From Azophilus sp965116165 (lineage in GTDB: Bacteria; Pseudomonadota; Gammaproteobacteria; Pseudomonadales; Azotimanducaceae): DNA of 64,000 nt. The position numbers were made by a program, and so were the translations under genes. The notes under the pieces were generated by a model. It did no database searches. It was not told where the DNA came from and saw only the letters and a list, made by a program, of their open reading frames with translations. The stretch lies in the NCBI GenBank assembly GCA_965116165.1, contig OZ220484.1, positions 1,550,001-1,614,000 on the forward strand, read 5' to 3'. This document shows, one piece after another, positions 51,945 through 61,947 of the stretch (position 1 is the stretch's first letter; each line of letters opens with the position of its first letter).

Positions 51945-54311
51945 ATGAGTGCATTACGCGTTTTCAGTCTTGCGGTCGGGGTTGTCCTGGTCTCCGTCCA
52001 TGTCGGGCCGGTCAAGGCCGAAGAGGCGGCCGGCGCCCGCCCCATGGAGGAGGTCGTCGTCACCGCGCGCAAACGCGAGGAAAGTCTACAGGAAGTGCCG
52101 GTGGCGGTGTCGGCCTTCAGTCAGGAGCAGATCGAGCTTCAGACAATCCAGGAATTCATTGACATTGAGGCGCAGATTCCCGGGGTCTTCATTTCGCAAA
52201 CACAACACGACCCCTCCATCGCGGCGATCTCGATTCGCGGCCAGCAGCAGCCGGACTTTCTGCTCACCAACGATTCGGCGGTCGGGGCGTACGTGGACAA
52301 CGTGAACCTGCCCAGGCAGGCCGGTCTCAACGCCAATCTGTTCGACATCGAGCGGGTCGAGGTGCTCAAGGGGCCCCAGGGCACGCTGTATGGCCGCAAC
52401 ACCACGGGGGGCGCGATCAATGTCATCTCGCGCAAAGCGGACTACGAGGGCACGCACGGCTATCTCAAGGCGAGTTATGGCAACAAGAACTTCACGCAAA
52501 TCTCGGGGGCTTTGAACATTCCCTTCAGTGATACCGCCGCTGCCCGCATCGCCGCCCAGAAGACCGATCAGGATGGCTGGGGCAAATCCCGCTTTACCGG
52601 GGACGATCTCTACGACCAGGACGAGATATTCCTCCGCGGATCACTGGTCTGGGATCCGAGCGAGCGCGTCAACATTCAGTTGCAGGCCGACTACATGGAC
52701 CTTGATGAGGGAGGTGCCGTAGAAAAGTTGACGCAGCCGGGGGGGAATCTCACCAACGGGTTGCCGGATACCTCGTCGCTTTCCGCGGGTATCGAGCTCT
52801 CCGGAGCACCGTTCGTGCCCGCGAACTACGTGGACTACGTGAACTCCGGTTATGCCGCGATGGAAGCCTATGTTGACGGAGAGCTTCTGAAGACCGATGC
52901 CGATGCGGACGTTTTCTCGAAGGCCACCCTGTGGGGCGGCGGCCTGACCATCGGCGTCGACATAGCCAACGACATCGAGTTGAGGTCGATTACGGGGTAT
53001 CGCAATTGGGAGACGGCACAGTTGCTGGATCTGGATGGAACGCCTTTCAAGCTGCTCCATCCCCTGTTGGCGGTGGATGCCGATTTCTTCTCCCAGGAGC
53101 TGCAACTTATGGGGGTGAATGATCGCCTGAACTGGGTGGTCGGAGGGTACTACAGCCGCGAAAACGGCATCGACGGCAGCACGACGATCTCCGTCCGCGC
53201 ACTCAATCCCACCACCAATATCACCCGGGGCGAAGTCACCAACACCAGTTGGGCCCTGTTCGGTCAAGCCACCTACGCCGTCACGGATCGCATCAACATC
53301 ACCGGCGGCCTGCGTTGGACCGAGGAAAAGAAGGAACTCACCAACATGAATCGCCTGGCCGCCGGAGACCTGATCACGCCCAGCACCGCCTCGACAGTGG
53401 ATGATGCGGTGGAAAACGCCCTCATCATCAGATGCCGGGTGCCCCCGGGAGATATTCCCGTGGATCAATGCGCCGTGGATCTTTCCGACACCTTCAACGA
53501 TCCGTCGTGGCTGATCAGCGTCGATTACCGGATCAACGATCAGGTGATGATCTACGCATCGAACGCGCGCAGTTGGAGGGGCGGCGGACAGAACCTACGG
53601 GCCGATGGCGATCTGGCGTCGGCGCAGCCGTTCAAGCCCGAGACAGCCACGTCCTATGAGGCGGGCCTGAAGGGTGACTTCGCCGACGGGCTGATGCGTC
53701 TGAACGCGGCCGCCTACTACGTGGACTACAAGGACATTCAACGCTCGATCATCGTGCCGGGGAGCGAAGGAGGCTCGGTGGTGACCGTTCTGACCAATGC
53801 CGCCAAGGCCGAGATCTCCGGGTTCGAGGCCGAGGCCTGGCTGACGCCGTCCGAAAGCTTAAGCTTTTTCGCAACCGTCGGACACCTCGACTTCAAATAC
53901 AAGGATTTTGAATCCTTTGCCCAGGACGGGGTGACGGTCGTCGATCGGTCCGATGAAGGGGTTCCACTGCCGGACTGGCAGTTCAGCCTTTCCGCCCGGT
54001 ACGACACGGAAATCGGCGACAACGATCTGGGAATTCAGGTCGACTACCTGTGGACCGAGAAGTTCAGCACGGACCCCACTTCGGCGCGCCAGGACGCGGT
54101 CACCAGAGACACCGGCGGCCTGTTGAACGCGCGCGTCGACTGGCTGTTCGGCGACGACTTCAAGCTGTCGCTATGGGGCAAGAACCTCACCGACGAGGAG
54201 TTCATTGCCACCACGACGGACTTTACCGGCAACCTCGGTCCCACAATCAGCGTGGTCGGCAGGCCGCGGTCGTTTGGCCTGACGCTCAGCAAGATGTTCG
54301 GCAACGAGTAG
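51945..54311 (+). CDS. TonB-dependent receptor
   Basis: Outer-membrane active transporter of 788 residues. From ATG 51945 (AAGGGG upstream) a signal peptide (VFSLAVGVVLVSVHVGPVKA) leads to a TonB-box-like MEEVVVTARKREE, a plug domain (SIRGQQQPDFLLTNDSAVGA, LKGPQGTLYGRNTTGGAINV) and a 22-strand-type barrel that ends RPRSFGLTLSKMFGNE. The last residue is not Phe or Trp but the last strand pattern is typical. It probably imports a large hydrophobic substrate for the catabolic genes. The upstream region has a weak match (ACTAGGTTATC) to the shared motif. Confidence 0.92.
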   Translation: MSALRVFSLAVGVVLVSVHVGPVKAEEAAGARPMEEVVVTARKREESLQEVPVAVSAFSQEQIELQTIQEFIDIEAQIPGVFISQTQHDPSIAAISIRGQQQPDFLLTNDSAVGAYVDNVNLPRQAGLNANLFDIERVEVLKGPQGTLYGRNTTGGAINVISRKADYEGTHGYLKASYGNKNFTQISGALNIPFSDTAAARIAAQKTDQDGWGKSRFTGDDLYDQDEIFLRGSLVWDPSERVNIQLQADYMDLDEGGAVEKLTQPGGNLTNGLPDTSSLSAGIELSGAPFVPANYVDYVNSGYAAMEAYVDGELLKTDADADVFSKATLWGGGLTIGVDIANDIELRSITGYRNWETAQLLDLDGTPFKLLHPLLAVDADFFSQELQLMGVNDRLNWVVGGYYSRENGIDGSTTISVRALNPTTNITRGEVTNTSWALFGQATYAVTDRINITGGLRWTEEKKELTNMNRLAAGDLITPSTASTVDDAVENALIIRCRVPPGDIPVDQCAVDLSDTFNDPSWLISVDYRINDQVMIYASNARSWRGGGQNLRADGDLASAQPFKPETATSYEAGLKGDFADGLMRLNAAAYYVDYKDIQRSIIVPGSEGGSVVTVLTNAAKAEISGFEAEAWLTPSESLSFFATVGHLDFKYKDFESFAQDGVTVVDRSDEGVPLPDWQFSLSARYDTEIGDNDLGIQVDYLWTEKFSTDPTSARQDAVTRDTGGLLNARVDWLFGDDFKLSLWGKNLTDEEFIATTTDFTGNLGPTISVVGRPRSFGLTLSKMFGNE

Positions 54312-54358
54312 GCCAACGAGGCGATGGCGGGTCGGAGTCGATCATGGGCCTAGGAGCA

Positions 54359-55486
54359 CTAGCTCGCAAGCCGATGAGTAGGCGCAAGCGTTTTGCGATC
54401 AATGCCGTAAAGCTCAGCGACATTGCCCGAGAGTATCCCCTCAAGTTGCTCCTCGCTAAGACCCGCAGTCTGCTCGGTCAGTACATCTTGAGACCAGGGC
54501 CAGGTCGAATCACTGTGGGGAAAATCGCTCGCCCACAACAACCGGCGCCAGTTCATTTGGTCGGCGCTCTTAAACGCCACATAGTCATCCTGGAAGGTGG
54601 TGTAGATATGCTCACTGAAAAACTCAGAAGGCATCTTTGACAGCTTCACCCCGGGCGCCAGCCAGTTGCGGTGACGCTCATAGCCATGATCCATGCGGTA
54701 CATGTAGTGCGGCACCCAGCCTGCATCGGCTTCGACACAGACAACCCGAAGCGCCGGGTAACGCTCGAAAACGCCGCCAAAGATCATCGTGCCTATAATG
54801 TCCTGGTTCTGGCGGATGACGCCGAGGAATCCGTTGAGGCGAGGCCCACGTTGGTTGGGATCATGCGCGGGGACGATGTGAAAACTGAGCGGCAGACCGA
54901 GTTCTATGGCTGCTTCCCAGACCGGGTTGTATATCTCGGAATCGTAGTCTTCCAAGCCAGGCACGTTCGGCATCATCACGCCTCGCAGCCCAGCCGACTT
55001 GATGGCATGCAGGTCGGCGACGCCTTCTTCCGGCGTGCGCATCGCGGTTTGCCCGCAGCCAAGCAATCGATCCGGATGCGCGCCGCAGTACTCGGCAAGC
55101 CAGCGATTGTAGGCATCGAAACAAGCTTTCTTGTAGCCAAAATCAGGATGATTGGTCACCACCATGCCGACAGTTGGATAGATCACCTCGGCGGATACCC
55201 CGTCGATATCCTGGTCGGCCATGCGGGCTTCGGGATCCCAGCCACCTCTGTGCAGCTCGTCGAACTTGGTTCCCTTTAAGGTAAGCTCATCCGGCTTTTT
55301 CCCGGCGGCCGCCACCAGCCCCATTGATATTGTGCTTTTCATGCCATCGATAACGTAGACGTCGCCATGTTCCCCGGCATCAACGATATGGGGAGCCTTG
55401 TCACGCCACTTGGCGTCGATGTAGTCGAGATAGGTATTCGGGGCTTCGGTTATATGTGAGTCAGCCGAAATAATTGGAAAAGTCAT
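54359..55486 (-). CDS. Amidohydrolase family 2 protein (copy 2)
   Basis: 375 residues: IISADSHITEAPNTYLDYID holds the N-terminal metal site, LPLSFHIVPAHDPN a His ligand, VVCVEADAGWVPHYMYRMDH and LLWASDFPHSDSTWPWSQD the C-terminal Asp/His. Related to copy 1 but clearly different. It lies convergent to the TonB receptor gene and divergent from the second Baeyer-Villiger-type monooxygenase, which suggests it follows ring opening or decarboxylation; this is inference. Confidence 0.9.
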   Translation of the reverse strand: MTFPIISADSHITEAPNTYLDYIDAKWRDKAPHIVDAGEHGDVYVIDGMKSTISMGLVAAAGKKPDELTLKGTKFDELHRGGWDPEARMADQDIDGVSAEVIYPTVGMVVTNHPDFGYKKACFDAYNRWLAEYCGAHPDRLLGCGQTAMRTPEEGVADLHAIKSAGLRGVMMPNVPGLEDYDSEIYNPVWEAAIELGLPLSFHIVPAHDPNQRGPRLNGFLGVIRQNQDIIGTMIFGGVFERYPALRVVCVEADAGWVPHYMYRMDHGYERHRNWLAPGVKLSKMPSEFFSEHIYTTFQDDYVAFKSADQMNWRRLLWASDFPHSDSTWPWSQDVLTEQTAGLSEEQLEGILSGNVAELYGIDRKTLAPTHRLAS

Positions 55487-55663
55487 GCGTCCTCCTTAGT
55501 TGATCAAAGGAATTGAGCATAAGAGCTCAATCATGGGTCTTGACCTTTGAGTACAAAACTAACCCATGCTACATTTTCGCGCAAGGTCACAAAAAATGGA
55601 TTTTGTACCAAAAGGTGACCCGACAACTGGATTGGATGATTATGCGAACGCGTTGGCAATCAC
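55487..55663. promoter_or_regulatory. Divergent promoter region with palindromes
   Basis: An AT-richer gap with TTGAGC/GCTCAA (55513-55530) and GGTCAC/GTGACC (about 55584 and 55615), which could be operator half-sites for the two divergent genes. Promoter boxes are not clear. Confidence 0.4.
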
Positions 55664-57286
55664 ATGAGTGAGACGGACAGGTACCATGACGTCATTGTCA
55701 TCGGCGCAGGCGTCGGCGGCCTCTATCAGATCAAACGTCTCACCGATCTGGGCGTCGATGCCATCGTGCTTGAAGGAGATGACGACCTGGGCGGAACCTG
55801 GTATCGCAACCGTTATCCAGGCTGTCGATTCGACTCCGAAAGCTACACCTATGGTTACTCCTTTTCCAAAGAGCTGCTGGATGAATGGCACTGGAAAGAG
55901 CGGTTTTCGTCGCAACCGGAGAACCTCAAGTACCTGAACCATGTCGCCGATAAATTCGACTTGCGTCGCCACATCCGGTTCAACGCCTACGTGGAAAGGT
56001 TGCACTGGCGGGAAGAACATCGAACCTGGCTTTTGCAGTTGCGTGACGGCAACGAACATCGCGCCCGCTTTGTCGTCACAGCATTGGGGCCGCTATCGGC
56101 ACCCACCCTGCCCGACTTCGAGGGCATGGACACCTTCGAGGGTGAGTCCTTCCATACCTACTGGTGGCCAAAAGATCCTGTACAACTGGAAGGCAAGCGG
56201 GTCGGCATCGTGGGCACCGGAGCCACCGGCATCCAAGTTATCGCGGAGATTGCGGATAAGGTGGATGAGCTAACCGTTTTTCAGCGGCGACCCAATTGGA
56301 GCTCGCCGCTCAACAATTCCCCAATCTCGGAAGCGGAAATGGCAGGCATCCGGTCTCGCTACGATGAGATTTTCGCAACCTGTGCGGCGACACCGAGTGG
56401 ATTTGAGCATTGGCCGGATCGCCGGGGCTTCTGGAACCTGTCGAGAGAGAAGCGCCGTTCCTTCTGGGATCAGCTCTACCAGACATCCGGCTTCGCCATC
56501 CTGGCGGGCAATTTTGTCGAGGTTCATACAGATGAGGCCGCCAATAAGGAACTGTCCGAATACATTGCGGATCGAATCCGGCTACGTGTCACAGATCCCG
56601 AAACCGCTGCAATGCTCATCCCGAAAGATCACGGTTTCGGGATGCAGCGACTGCCCCTGGAAACCAATTACTTTGAAGCCTACAACAGGGACAACGTAAG
56701 ACTGATCGACATTACGAAAACGCCAATAGAGTGTGTCACCCCCACCGGTGTGCAAACCAGTGGGGCACATTTCGATCTGGATATACTGATTTACGCCACC
56801 GGCTTTGATGCCTTCACCGGCGCCTATGATCGGCTGGACATCCGTGGTGTCGGCGGTAGGCAACTCAAAGACAAATGGCGGGAGGGTCCGATCACCTACT
56901 TCGGCCTTATGGCCCACGACTACCCGAACCTGCTTATGGTTGCCGGGCCGCAGGGCGCCTCGGGCACCTCAAACTTCCCGCGAGCTATTGAGGTCAATGT
57001 GGATGGCGTCACCGATTTGCTCCACCATGCCCTAACAAATAGCTATACACGTCTTGAAGCCGAGAAAGACGCGGAACGTTACTGGGTAGGCGAAGTTGAA
57101 CGTAGCTACGAAAAGCTCTTGCTGCGCAAGGGCAAAGGCTGGTTTGTGGGCTACAACTCAAACGTTGCCGGCCACGACGGCAAGAAGAACCGCTATCCCG
57201 CCTATCAGGGTGGCGGTGCGCGGTTCGCCAAGTTGTTGCGAGAAATGATCAACGACAATCTTCGAGGGATCGATATTCGAGCCTAG
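55664..57286 (+). CDS. Baeyer-Villiger flavin monooxygenase (copy 2)
   Basis: A 540-residue type I Baeyer-Villiger monooxygenase like cyclohexanone or steroid monooxygenases: VIVIGAGVGGLYQIKRLTDL (FAD), GGTWYRNRYPGCRFDSESYT, fingerprint FEGESFHTYWWPKD, VGIVGTGATGIQVIAEIAD (NADPH) and VAGPQGASGTSNFPRAIEV. It would convert a cyclic ketone to a lactone. Its TAG stop is inside a CTAG at the border of an IS1182-like remnant, so the 3' end may have been redefined by that insertion. Confidence 0.93.
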   Translation: MSETDRYHDVIVIGAGVGGLYQIKRLTDLGVDAIVLEGDDDLGGTWYRNRYPGCRFDSESYTYGYSFSKELLDEWHWKERFSSQPENLKYLNHVADKFDLRRHIRFNAYVERLHWREEHRTWLLQLRDGNEHRARFVVTALGPLSAPTLPDFEGMDTFEGESFHTYWWPKDPVQLEGKRVGIVGTGATGIQVIAEIADKVDELTVFQRRPNWSSPLNNSPISEAEMAGIRSRYDEIFATCAATPSGFEHWPDRRGFWNLSREKRRSFWDQLYQTSGFAILAGNFVEVHTDEAANKELSEYIADRIRLRVTDPETAAMLIPKDHGFGMQRLPLETNYFEAYNRDNVRLIDITKTPIECVTPTGVQTSGAHFDLDILIYATGFDAFTGAYDRLDIRGVGGRQLKDKWREGPITYFGLMAHDYPNLLMVAGPQGASGTSNFPRAIEVNVDGVTDLLHHALTNSYTRLEAEKDAERYWVGEVERSYEKLLLRKGKGWFVGYNSNVAGHDGKKNRYPAYQGGGARFAKLLREMINDNLRGIDIRA

Positions 57287-57488
57287 GAGCCTGCGCCGTA
57301 GGAAACAGCATGCGATAGTACCAATTCAGACAAGTTGAGGTTTTGAGATGCCGACGATGTTTCGCCCGTATTGCCCGGATCAGGGCTTTCAGGGTTTGTT
57401 GCTGCCGCCGGATATGAGGGATTGGCTGCCGGAGGGCTATGATGTGCACCTCACTGGATTGGCGAGAAAACTTGGGGTGCTTTGTTGA
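57287..57488 (+). pseudogene. IS1182-like element remnant
   Basis: GAGCCTGCGCCGTAGGAAA (the element end) is followed by a ribosome site and an ATG at 57348. The frame reads MFRPYCPDQGFQGLLLPPDM then RDWLPEG, the usual start of IS1182 transposases, and then leaves the family and stops at 57488. The remaining 90 percent of the transposase is gone. It directly precedes an acyl-CoA dehydrogenase operon and could supply promoter sequence. Confidence 0.7.
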
Positions 57489-57540
57489 ATCGGCAGCAAA
57501 TGCTGCTCTTTTGCGCCAACTCTGTTTCAGGACATTTGAT

Positions 57541-58716
57541 ATGAATTTTGAACTACCCGAATCCGCAGAACAATTTCGCACCGAGCTGCGTCAATTTCTG
57601 GATGACGAATTGCCTGACTGGTGGACACACCTTTTTAATGTCGATGAGCGTGTGCCAGGGTTTACGGTTGAGCTGTGCCGGAAGCTGGCTGATCGGGGCT
57701 GGTTGACCATGGCATGGCCAGAGGAGTTTGGCGGTCGGGATACTGATATCTGGATGCGAATGGTTCTGAACGAAGAGATGCGTTACATCGGTGAGCCTCG
57801 CGGCTCACACTACATGTGTGTTAACTACATCGGACCACTCATCATGCAGGTGGGTACGCCAGAGCAGCAGAAGCGTTTCCTGAAACCCATGGCTACTGGC
57901 GACGCGCTCTGGTGTCAGGGATTCTCAGAGCCCGGGGCAGGTTCCGACCTGTCCGCGCTGCAAACCAAGGCGATCGATAACGGCAAGTGTTTCGTCGTTA
58001 ATGGTCAGAAGATCTGGACCAGCTATGCCACGCATGCCGAGTGGTGCCTGCTGATCGCGCGTTCAGACCCGGGTTCGACGCGGTACAGCGGCCTGTCGGT
58101 TTTTGCAGTGGACATGCGGACACCCGGGATCACGGTGAGGCCCATTGACTCCCTGGGCGGCCCTTCGGAGATCAATGAGATCTTCTTTGAGGATGTTGAG
58201 GTTCCCTATGACTGTGTGCTGGGCCCGGTAAACGAAGGCTGGTCTGTGATCGTCAACGCGCTGGCCAACGAACGCCTGGGCATTGCATTTCATGCTTACA
58301 TACTTGATCCGTTCGACAAACTGCTGGAGTACGTAAAAACCACCAGGGATGAAGACGGCCGTCTACTTTCGGAAAAGCCCTCGGTTCGCGCCGGGTTGGT
58401 CAGGATGTACGCTCAATGGCGTGCAGCCAGGATGCTGTTTTATCGGGTGGCAGCGGACCACGAGATGGGCAACACAGACTCGGTTGGTCCTGCGATCTCC
58501 AAGGTCTTTGCCTCGGAGGCGGCCATGCGGGCCGCTGACGTCGCCTTCAATATCCTGGGGCCAAAAGCCCAGTTGAACGAATATGACGCGTCTGCGCCGC
58601 TTGGTGGTCTGGCAGTCAGTCAGTGGGTGTACACACTTCCGACATTGATCGCCGCGGGGACCAACGAAATTCAACGCAACATCATCGCGCAACGAGGACT
58701 CGGCTTACCAAGGTAG
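57541..58716 (+). CDS. Acyl-CoA dehydrogenase, long subunit (pair 2)
   Basis: 391 residues from ATG 57541: FELPESAEQFRTELRQFLDD, LWCQGFSEPGAGSDLSALQT, VNGQKIWTSYATHAEWCLLI and AAGTNEIQRNIIAQRGLGLP. It is closely related to the gene at 61948-63126. It forms a unit with the short-subunit gene 22 bases downstream, as in heteromeric dehydrogenases. Confidence 0.93.
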   Translation: MNFELPESAEQFRTELRQFLDDELPDWWTHLFNVDERVPGFTVELCRKLADRGWLTMAWPEEFGGRDTDIWMRMVLNEEMRYIGEPRGSHYMCVNYIGPLIMQVGTPEQQKRFLKPMATGDALWCQGFSEPGAGSDLSALQTKAIDNGKCFVVNGQKIWTSYATHAEWCLLIARSDPGSTRYSGLSVFAVDMRTPGITVRPIDSLGGPSEINEIFFEDVEVPYDCVLGPVNEGWSVIVNALANERLGIAFHAYILDPFDKLLEYVKTTRDEDGRLLSEKPSVRAGLVRMYAQWRAARMLFYRVAADHEMGNTDSVGPAISKVFASEAAMRAADVAFNILGPKAQLNEYDASAPLGGLAVSQWVYTLPTLIAAGTNEIQRNIIAQRGLGLPR

Positions 58717-58738
58717 GGCCAGAGAGAAGGACAGAATC

Positions 58739-59857
58739 ATGCAATTTCTCCTTAACGAAACCCAGGCCATGATACGAGATGGCGCACGTCGCCTGCTTTC
58801 CACTGAGTTCGATTCAGAAAAAGCCCGCGCTGCCGAGGCAAGCGAGCATGGTTTTTCAAAAGAAATCTGGTCTCAACTCAAAAGTCTCGGTTGGAGCTCG
58901 GTAGCGGTACCCGAGACAGCGGGTGGCGGCGGTCTAGGCGTGCTGGAACTCTGTGTGCTTGCAGAAGAGATGGGCCGGTCTGCTGCGTCAACGCCATTGC
59001 TCGCAAGCTCCGGAATGGCTGCCTCCTGTCTCAATTCAATACCATCGCGCCCGATGGCGACTGAGCTCCTGAGCATGCTTGGCAACACGGATAGTGTGAT
59101 TACTGCAGCGCTGATCGATGAGTCGGGTCGGGATGAGCGAACCCAGCCTACGCTTCTGCTGCGGGAGGGGGAGCACGGGCTGCGATTCTCCGGTACTAAA
59201 CAACTGGTGCCCTATGCTTCGGTTGCACAGGTGCTGTTGGTATCAACGGCAACAACCCAGGGCGAGACGGCCATAGTAGCCATAGACCGCGATGCCCCCG
59301 GTCTCACGATCAGACGCAATAAAACACTTGGCGCAGATCCCTTGTTTGAAGTGCGGTTCGACGATGTTGCAGTCGCGAACGATAATGTTCTGGCGCGTGG
59401 CGCCGAAGCGGCTTCCGCACTTGAGGCTAGCCTTGAGGTTGCAACCGTTATTGCCATGGCGGAGGCGATTGGATATTGCGAGGGGATCATTCGTCTCGCG
59501 GTAGAGCATGCACAAGTCAGGGAGCAGTTTGGGCAGGCCATAGGTGCCTTTCAAGCCGTATCCCACCCCCTGGCAGATATGCGTATCCAGACCGATGCCT
59601 GTCGTTTGATGGCTTTGGGAGCCGCCTGGCTTCTGGACCAGGGGAGGTCGGCAACGCTTGAGACCGCCTCAGCGAAGGTGCTTTTTAATGATACGGTTGA
59701 GAAAATTACGGTGGATGGGCACCGGGTGCACGGTGCGATTGGTTATTCGAAGGAACACGATGTGCAACTCTACACGCGCCGAGCCAGGGCGTTCAGCGTC
59801 ACCTGGGGTGACACAGAACGGGAGATTGAGCGCGCGGCCGTCGCGCTTGGTTTGTAG
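58739..59857 (+). CDS. Acyl-CoA dehydrogenase, short subunit (pair 2)
   Basis: 372 residues: FLLNETQAMIRDGARRLLST, AVPETAGGGGLGVLELCVLA, REQFGQAIGAFQAVSHPLAD and VHGAIGYSKEHDVQLYTRRA. Paralogue of the gene at 60836-61942. Lower GC than genes left of 50 kb. A truncated hydratase follows after two bases. Confidence 0.93.
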   Translation: MQFLLNETQAMIRDGARRLLSTEFDSEKARAAEASEHGFSKEIWSQLKSLGWSSVAVPETAGGGGLGVLELCVLAEEMGRSAASTPLLASSGMAASCLNSIPSRPMATELLSMLGNTDSVITAALIDESGRDERTQPTLLLREGEHGLRFSGTKQLVPYASVAQVLLVSTATTQGETAIVAIDRDAPGLTIRRNKTLGADPLFEVRFDDVAVANDNVLARGAEAASALEASLEVATVIAMAEAIGYCEGIIRLAVEHAQVREQFGQAIGAFQAVSHPLADMRIQTDACRLMALGAAWLLDQGRSATLETASAKVLFNDTVEKITVDGHRVHGAIGYSKEHDVQLYTRRARAFSVTWGDTEREIERAAVALGL

Positions 59858-59859
59858 AA

Positions 59860-60261
59860 ATGAATGCCGCCTATATCAAAATCGGCTTGTCGGCCTGTGA
59901 TATGGGATGCAGTTACTTCTTGCCGAGACTCGTCGGGACATCAATTGCTTCCGAGTTAATGCTGACAGGCCGGTTTATCCACGCAGACAGGGCGCTTGCG
60001 ACCAGTCTTGTTTCCGAAGTGGTGCCGGATGACCAACTGGAAGCGGCAGCGCAACCCTATATCGAGGAGATGCTGGCGACTTCGCCGATTGGCCTCAGGT
60101 TGACAAAAGAAGGGCTGACTATGGCGATTGATGCCGCCGGTCTGGAGGCGGCGATGGCCATTGAAAATCGCAATCAGGTGATGTGTGGAAGAACAGAGGA
60201 CGCGCGCGAGGGCATGTCCGCGTTTATCGAGAAACGCGCACCCGTTTATAAGGACCGATAG
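59860..60261 (+). pseudogene. Enoyl-CoA hydratase, C-terminal half only
   Basis: 133 codons beginning MNAAYIKIGLSACDMGCSYF, which in full hydratases occurs near residue 130. The N-terminal half with the CoA-binding and oxyanion residues is absent, so it cannot be an active crotonase by itself. The junction is only two bases after the dehydrogenase stop, which suggests an internal deletion. Confidence 0.8.
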
Positions 60262-60823
60262 TTACACTTCGATGAAGTTTGCGGTCGGCATGACGCCGGG
60301 TCCGAGTTGTTGTTTCGCCCTCTTAAAAGACTCGAAGTCGCCCAAGACTGCCAACCAGCGTTTCGATCAGGAGCAGTTCCTGGTCATCGTGGTTCTTGAG
60401 CGGTACCGGCATGATGCGCGGATTGGCACCCAGGACGAACTGCTCGAACAAACGCGGGGACTCGAAGATGCGGGTTTCATCCAGATTATGAACTCGCAGC
60501 CAGCCGTTTTTCGGGTGGACGAACCGTTTGGCGACCCGCTTCTGATCTTCGGGTTGCGGCAAAACAATATCTGTTCTGGCAACAGACCGGCCAATTAGAT
60601 CGTTGCGGGTGACGATTTCAAACGCCGATTCAGGCGGCGCTTTCGAAGATTGCATGACGACGATACGTTCGAGGTGCTCGAGTCGCTCACTGACAGCTTC
60701 AATGTGCCCATGAAACTCAACGGCCACGACAATTACTTTGGATCGACTGTCGCTCAAGGCATGAACCAGCGATTCACCACGAAGCAGCGGGCTGAGTGGC
60801 ACTTCCACCACCCATGAGGTTAG
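60262..60823 (-). pseudogene. Acyl-CoA ligase fragment fused to unrecognised sequence, frameshifted
   Basis: The minus-strand reading starts VEVPLSPLLRGESLVHALSD then SRSKVIVVAVEF, an internal part of ATP-dependent acyl-CoA ligases, following the stop of the dehydrogenase at 60836. After HLERIVVMQ it continues with sequence I do not recognise (RVHNLDETRIFESPRLFEQF). A frameshift near 60335 would extend it to LGPGVMPTANFIEV and a stop near 60262. Both the start of the ligase and its catalytic parts are missing. Confidence 0.6.
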
Positions 60824-60835
60824 CGGGAAACTACC

Positions 60836-61942
60836 TCAGATCCCCACCGCGATAGCCGCACGCTCCAAGGATTGCTGGGTTTCACCAAGTGTTTGACAAA
60901 ACCCCTGCAGACGGCGGGTAAAAATCTGAAGATCGTATTCGTTGGAATAGCCGATTGCGCCATGGACACGAAATGCATCGTTTGCCAGTCGCCCAAAAAA
61001 TTCGTTCGCCAGCGCCTTGGTGGAGGCGGCCTCTTCCGATGCATCCTGGCCAGCATCAATCAGCCAGGCAGCTTCGTATACCAGGAGGCGCGCGGTGTCT
61101 GTGTTGATGCGCATGTCCGCGCAGGGGTGTGCAACCGCCTGAAAGGCACCGATCGGCCGACCGAAGGCTTCGCGCACGGTGACGTATTCCGCCGACATCT
61201 TGATCAGCGCCTCACTTAGGCCGACCGCCTCAGCCGTCGCCAATACAGACCCCGTTTGCAAACCTGCATCCAATGCGGTTCGAGCACCTTCGCCCCTGTG
61301 GATCATCTTCTCAGCCGGCACAAGAACACAATTAAATTCAACCGCAAACAAGGGGACGCCAATCTTTGCGTGGTGACGCGTGATCGAGACACCCTCTGAG
61401 TTTGCGTCCACGGCAGCGATGGCCGTGTCCCCATCCGGGGTGATTGCGGTGACCAGCAGTGCATCGGCCACCGAAGCAAAAGGCACCAGAATCTTCTTGC
61501 CCGACAACTGGCCCGCGGCATCAATGGGCAGTCGCACTTCATCCCACTCGTTGCGGCCCTGCTCATCAATCAATGCGGGGCAGATGACTTTCCCCGCCGC
61601 AATGTCGGAGAGAACGCGGTCGCGATGTTCACTCTCGGGCGAACGCTCAAGCATGGTTGCAGCGACACCCGAGCTGACAATCAGTGGCAGCGTCGCACCA
61701 CCGCGGCCGACCTCCTCAACCAATACGCACATATCCAGAAGGCTGCAACCGCCACCGCCAAAAGCCTCCGGCAGTGACATCCCTGGCCAGCCCAACTGGA
61801 TGCCCTCTTCCCAGATCAATCGTGGAAAGCCATCGGCAGATGCTTCCGCTTCGCGAATCAGATCCGTGGAAAGCCTGTCCTCCAGCATCCGTCGTGTGCT
61901 CTCCCGCAACTGTGCCTGGACAAAACTCAAACCGAAATCCAT
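60836..61942 (-). CDS. Acyl-CoA dehydrogenase, short subunit (pair 3)
   Basis: 368 residues from ATG 61942: SFVQAQLRESTRRMLEDRLS, GMSLPEAFGGGGCSLLDMCV, REAFGRPIGAFQAVAHPCAD and RVHGAIGYSNEYDLQIFTRR. It starts 5 bases after the stop of its long-subunit partner. Paralogue of 58739-59857 in inverted orientation. Confidence 0.93.
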   Translation of the reverse strand: MDFGLSFVQAQLRESTRRMLEDRLSTDLIREAEASADGFPRLIWEEGIQLGWPGMSLPEAFGGGGCSLLDMCVLVEEVGRGGATLPLIVSSGVAATMLERSPESEHRDRVLSDIAAGKVICPALIDEQGRNEWDEVRLPIDAAGQLSGKKILVPFASVADALLVTAITPDGDTAIAAVDANSEGVSITRHHAKIGVPLFAVEFNCVLVPAEKMIHRGEGARTALDAGLQTGSVLATAEAVGLSEALIKMSAEYVTVREAFGRPIGAFQAVAHPCADMRINTDTARLLVYEAAWLIDAGQDASEEAASTKALANEFFGRLANDAFRVHGAIGYSNEYDLQIFTRRLQGFCQTLGETQQSLERAAIAVGI

Positions 61943-61947
61943 CGCCG

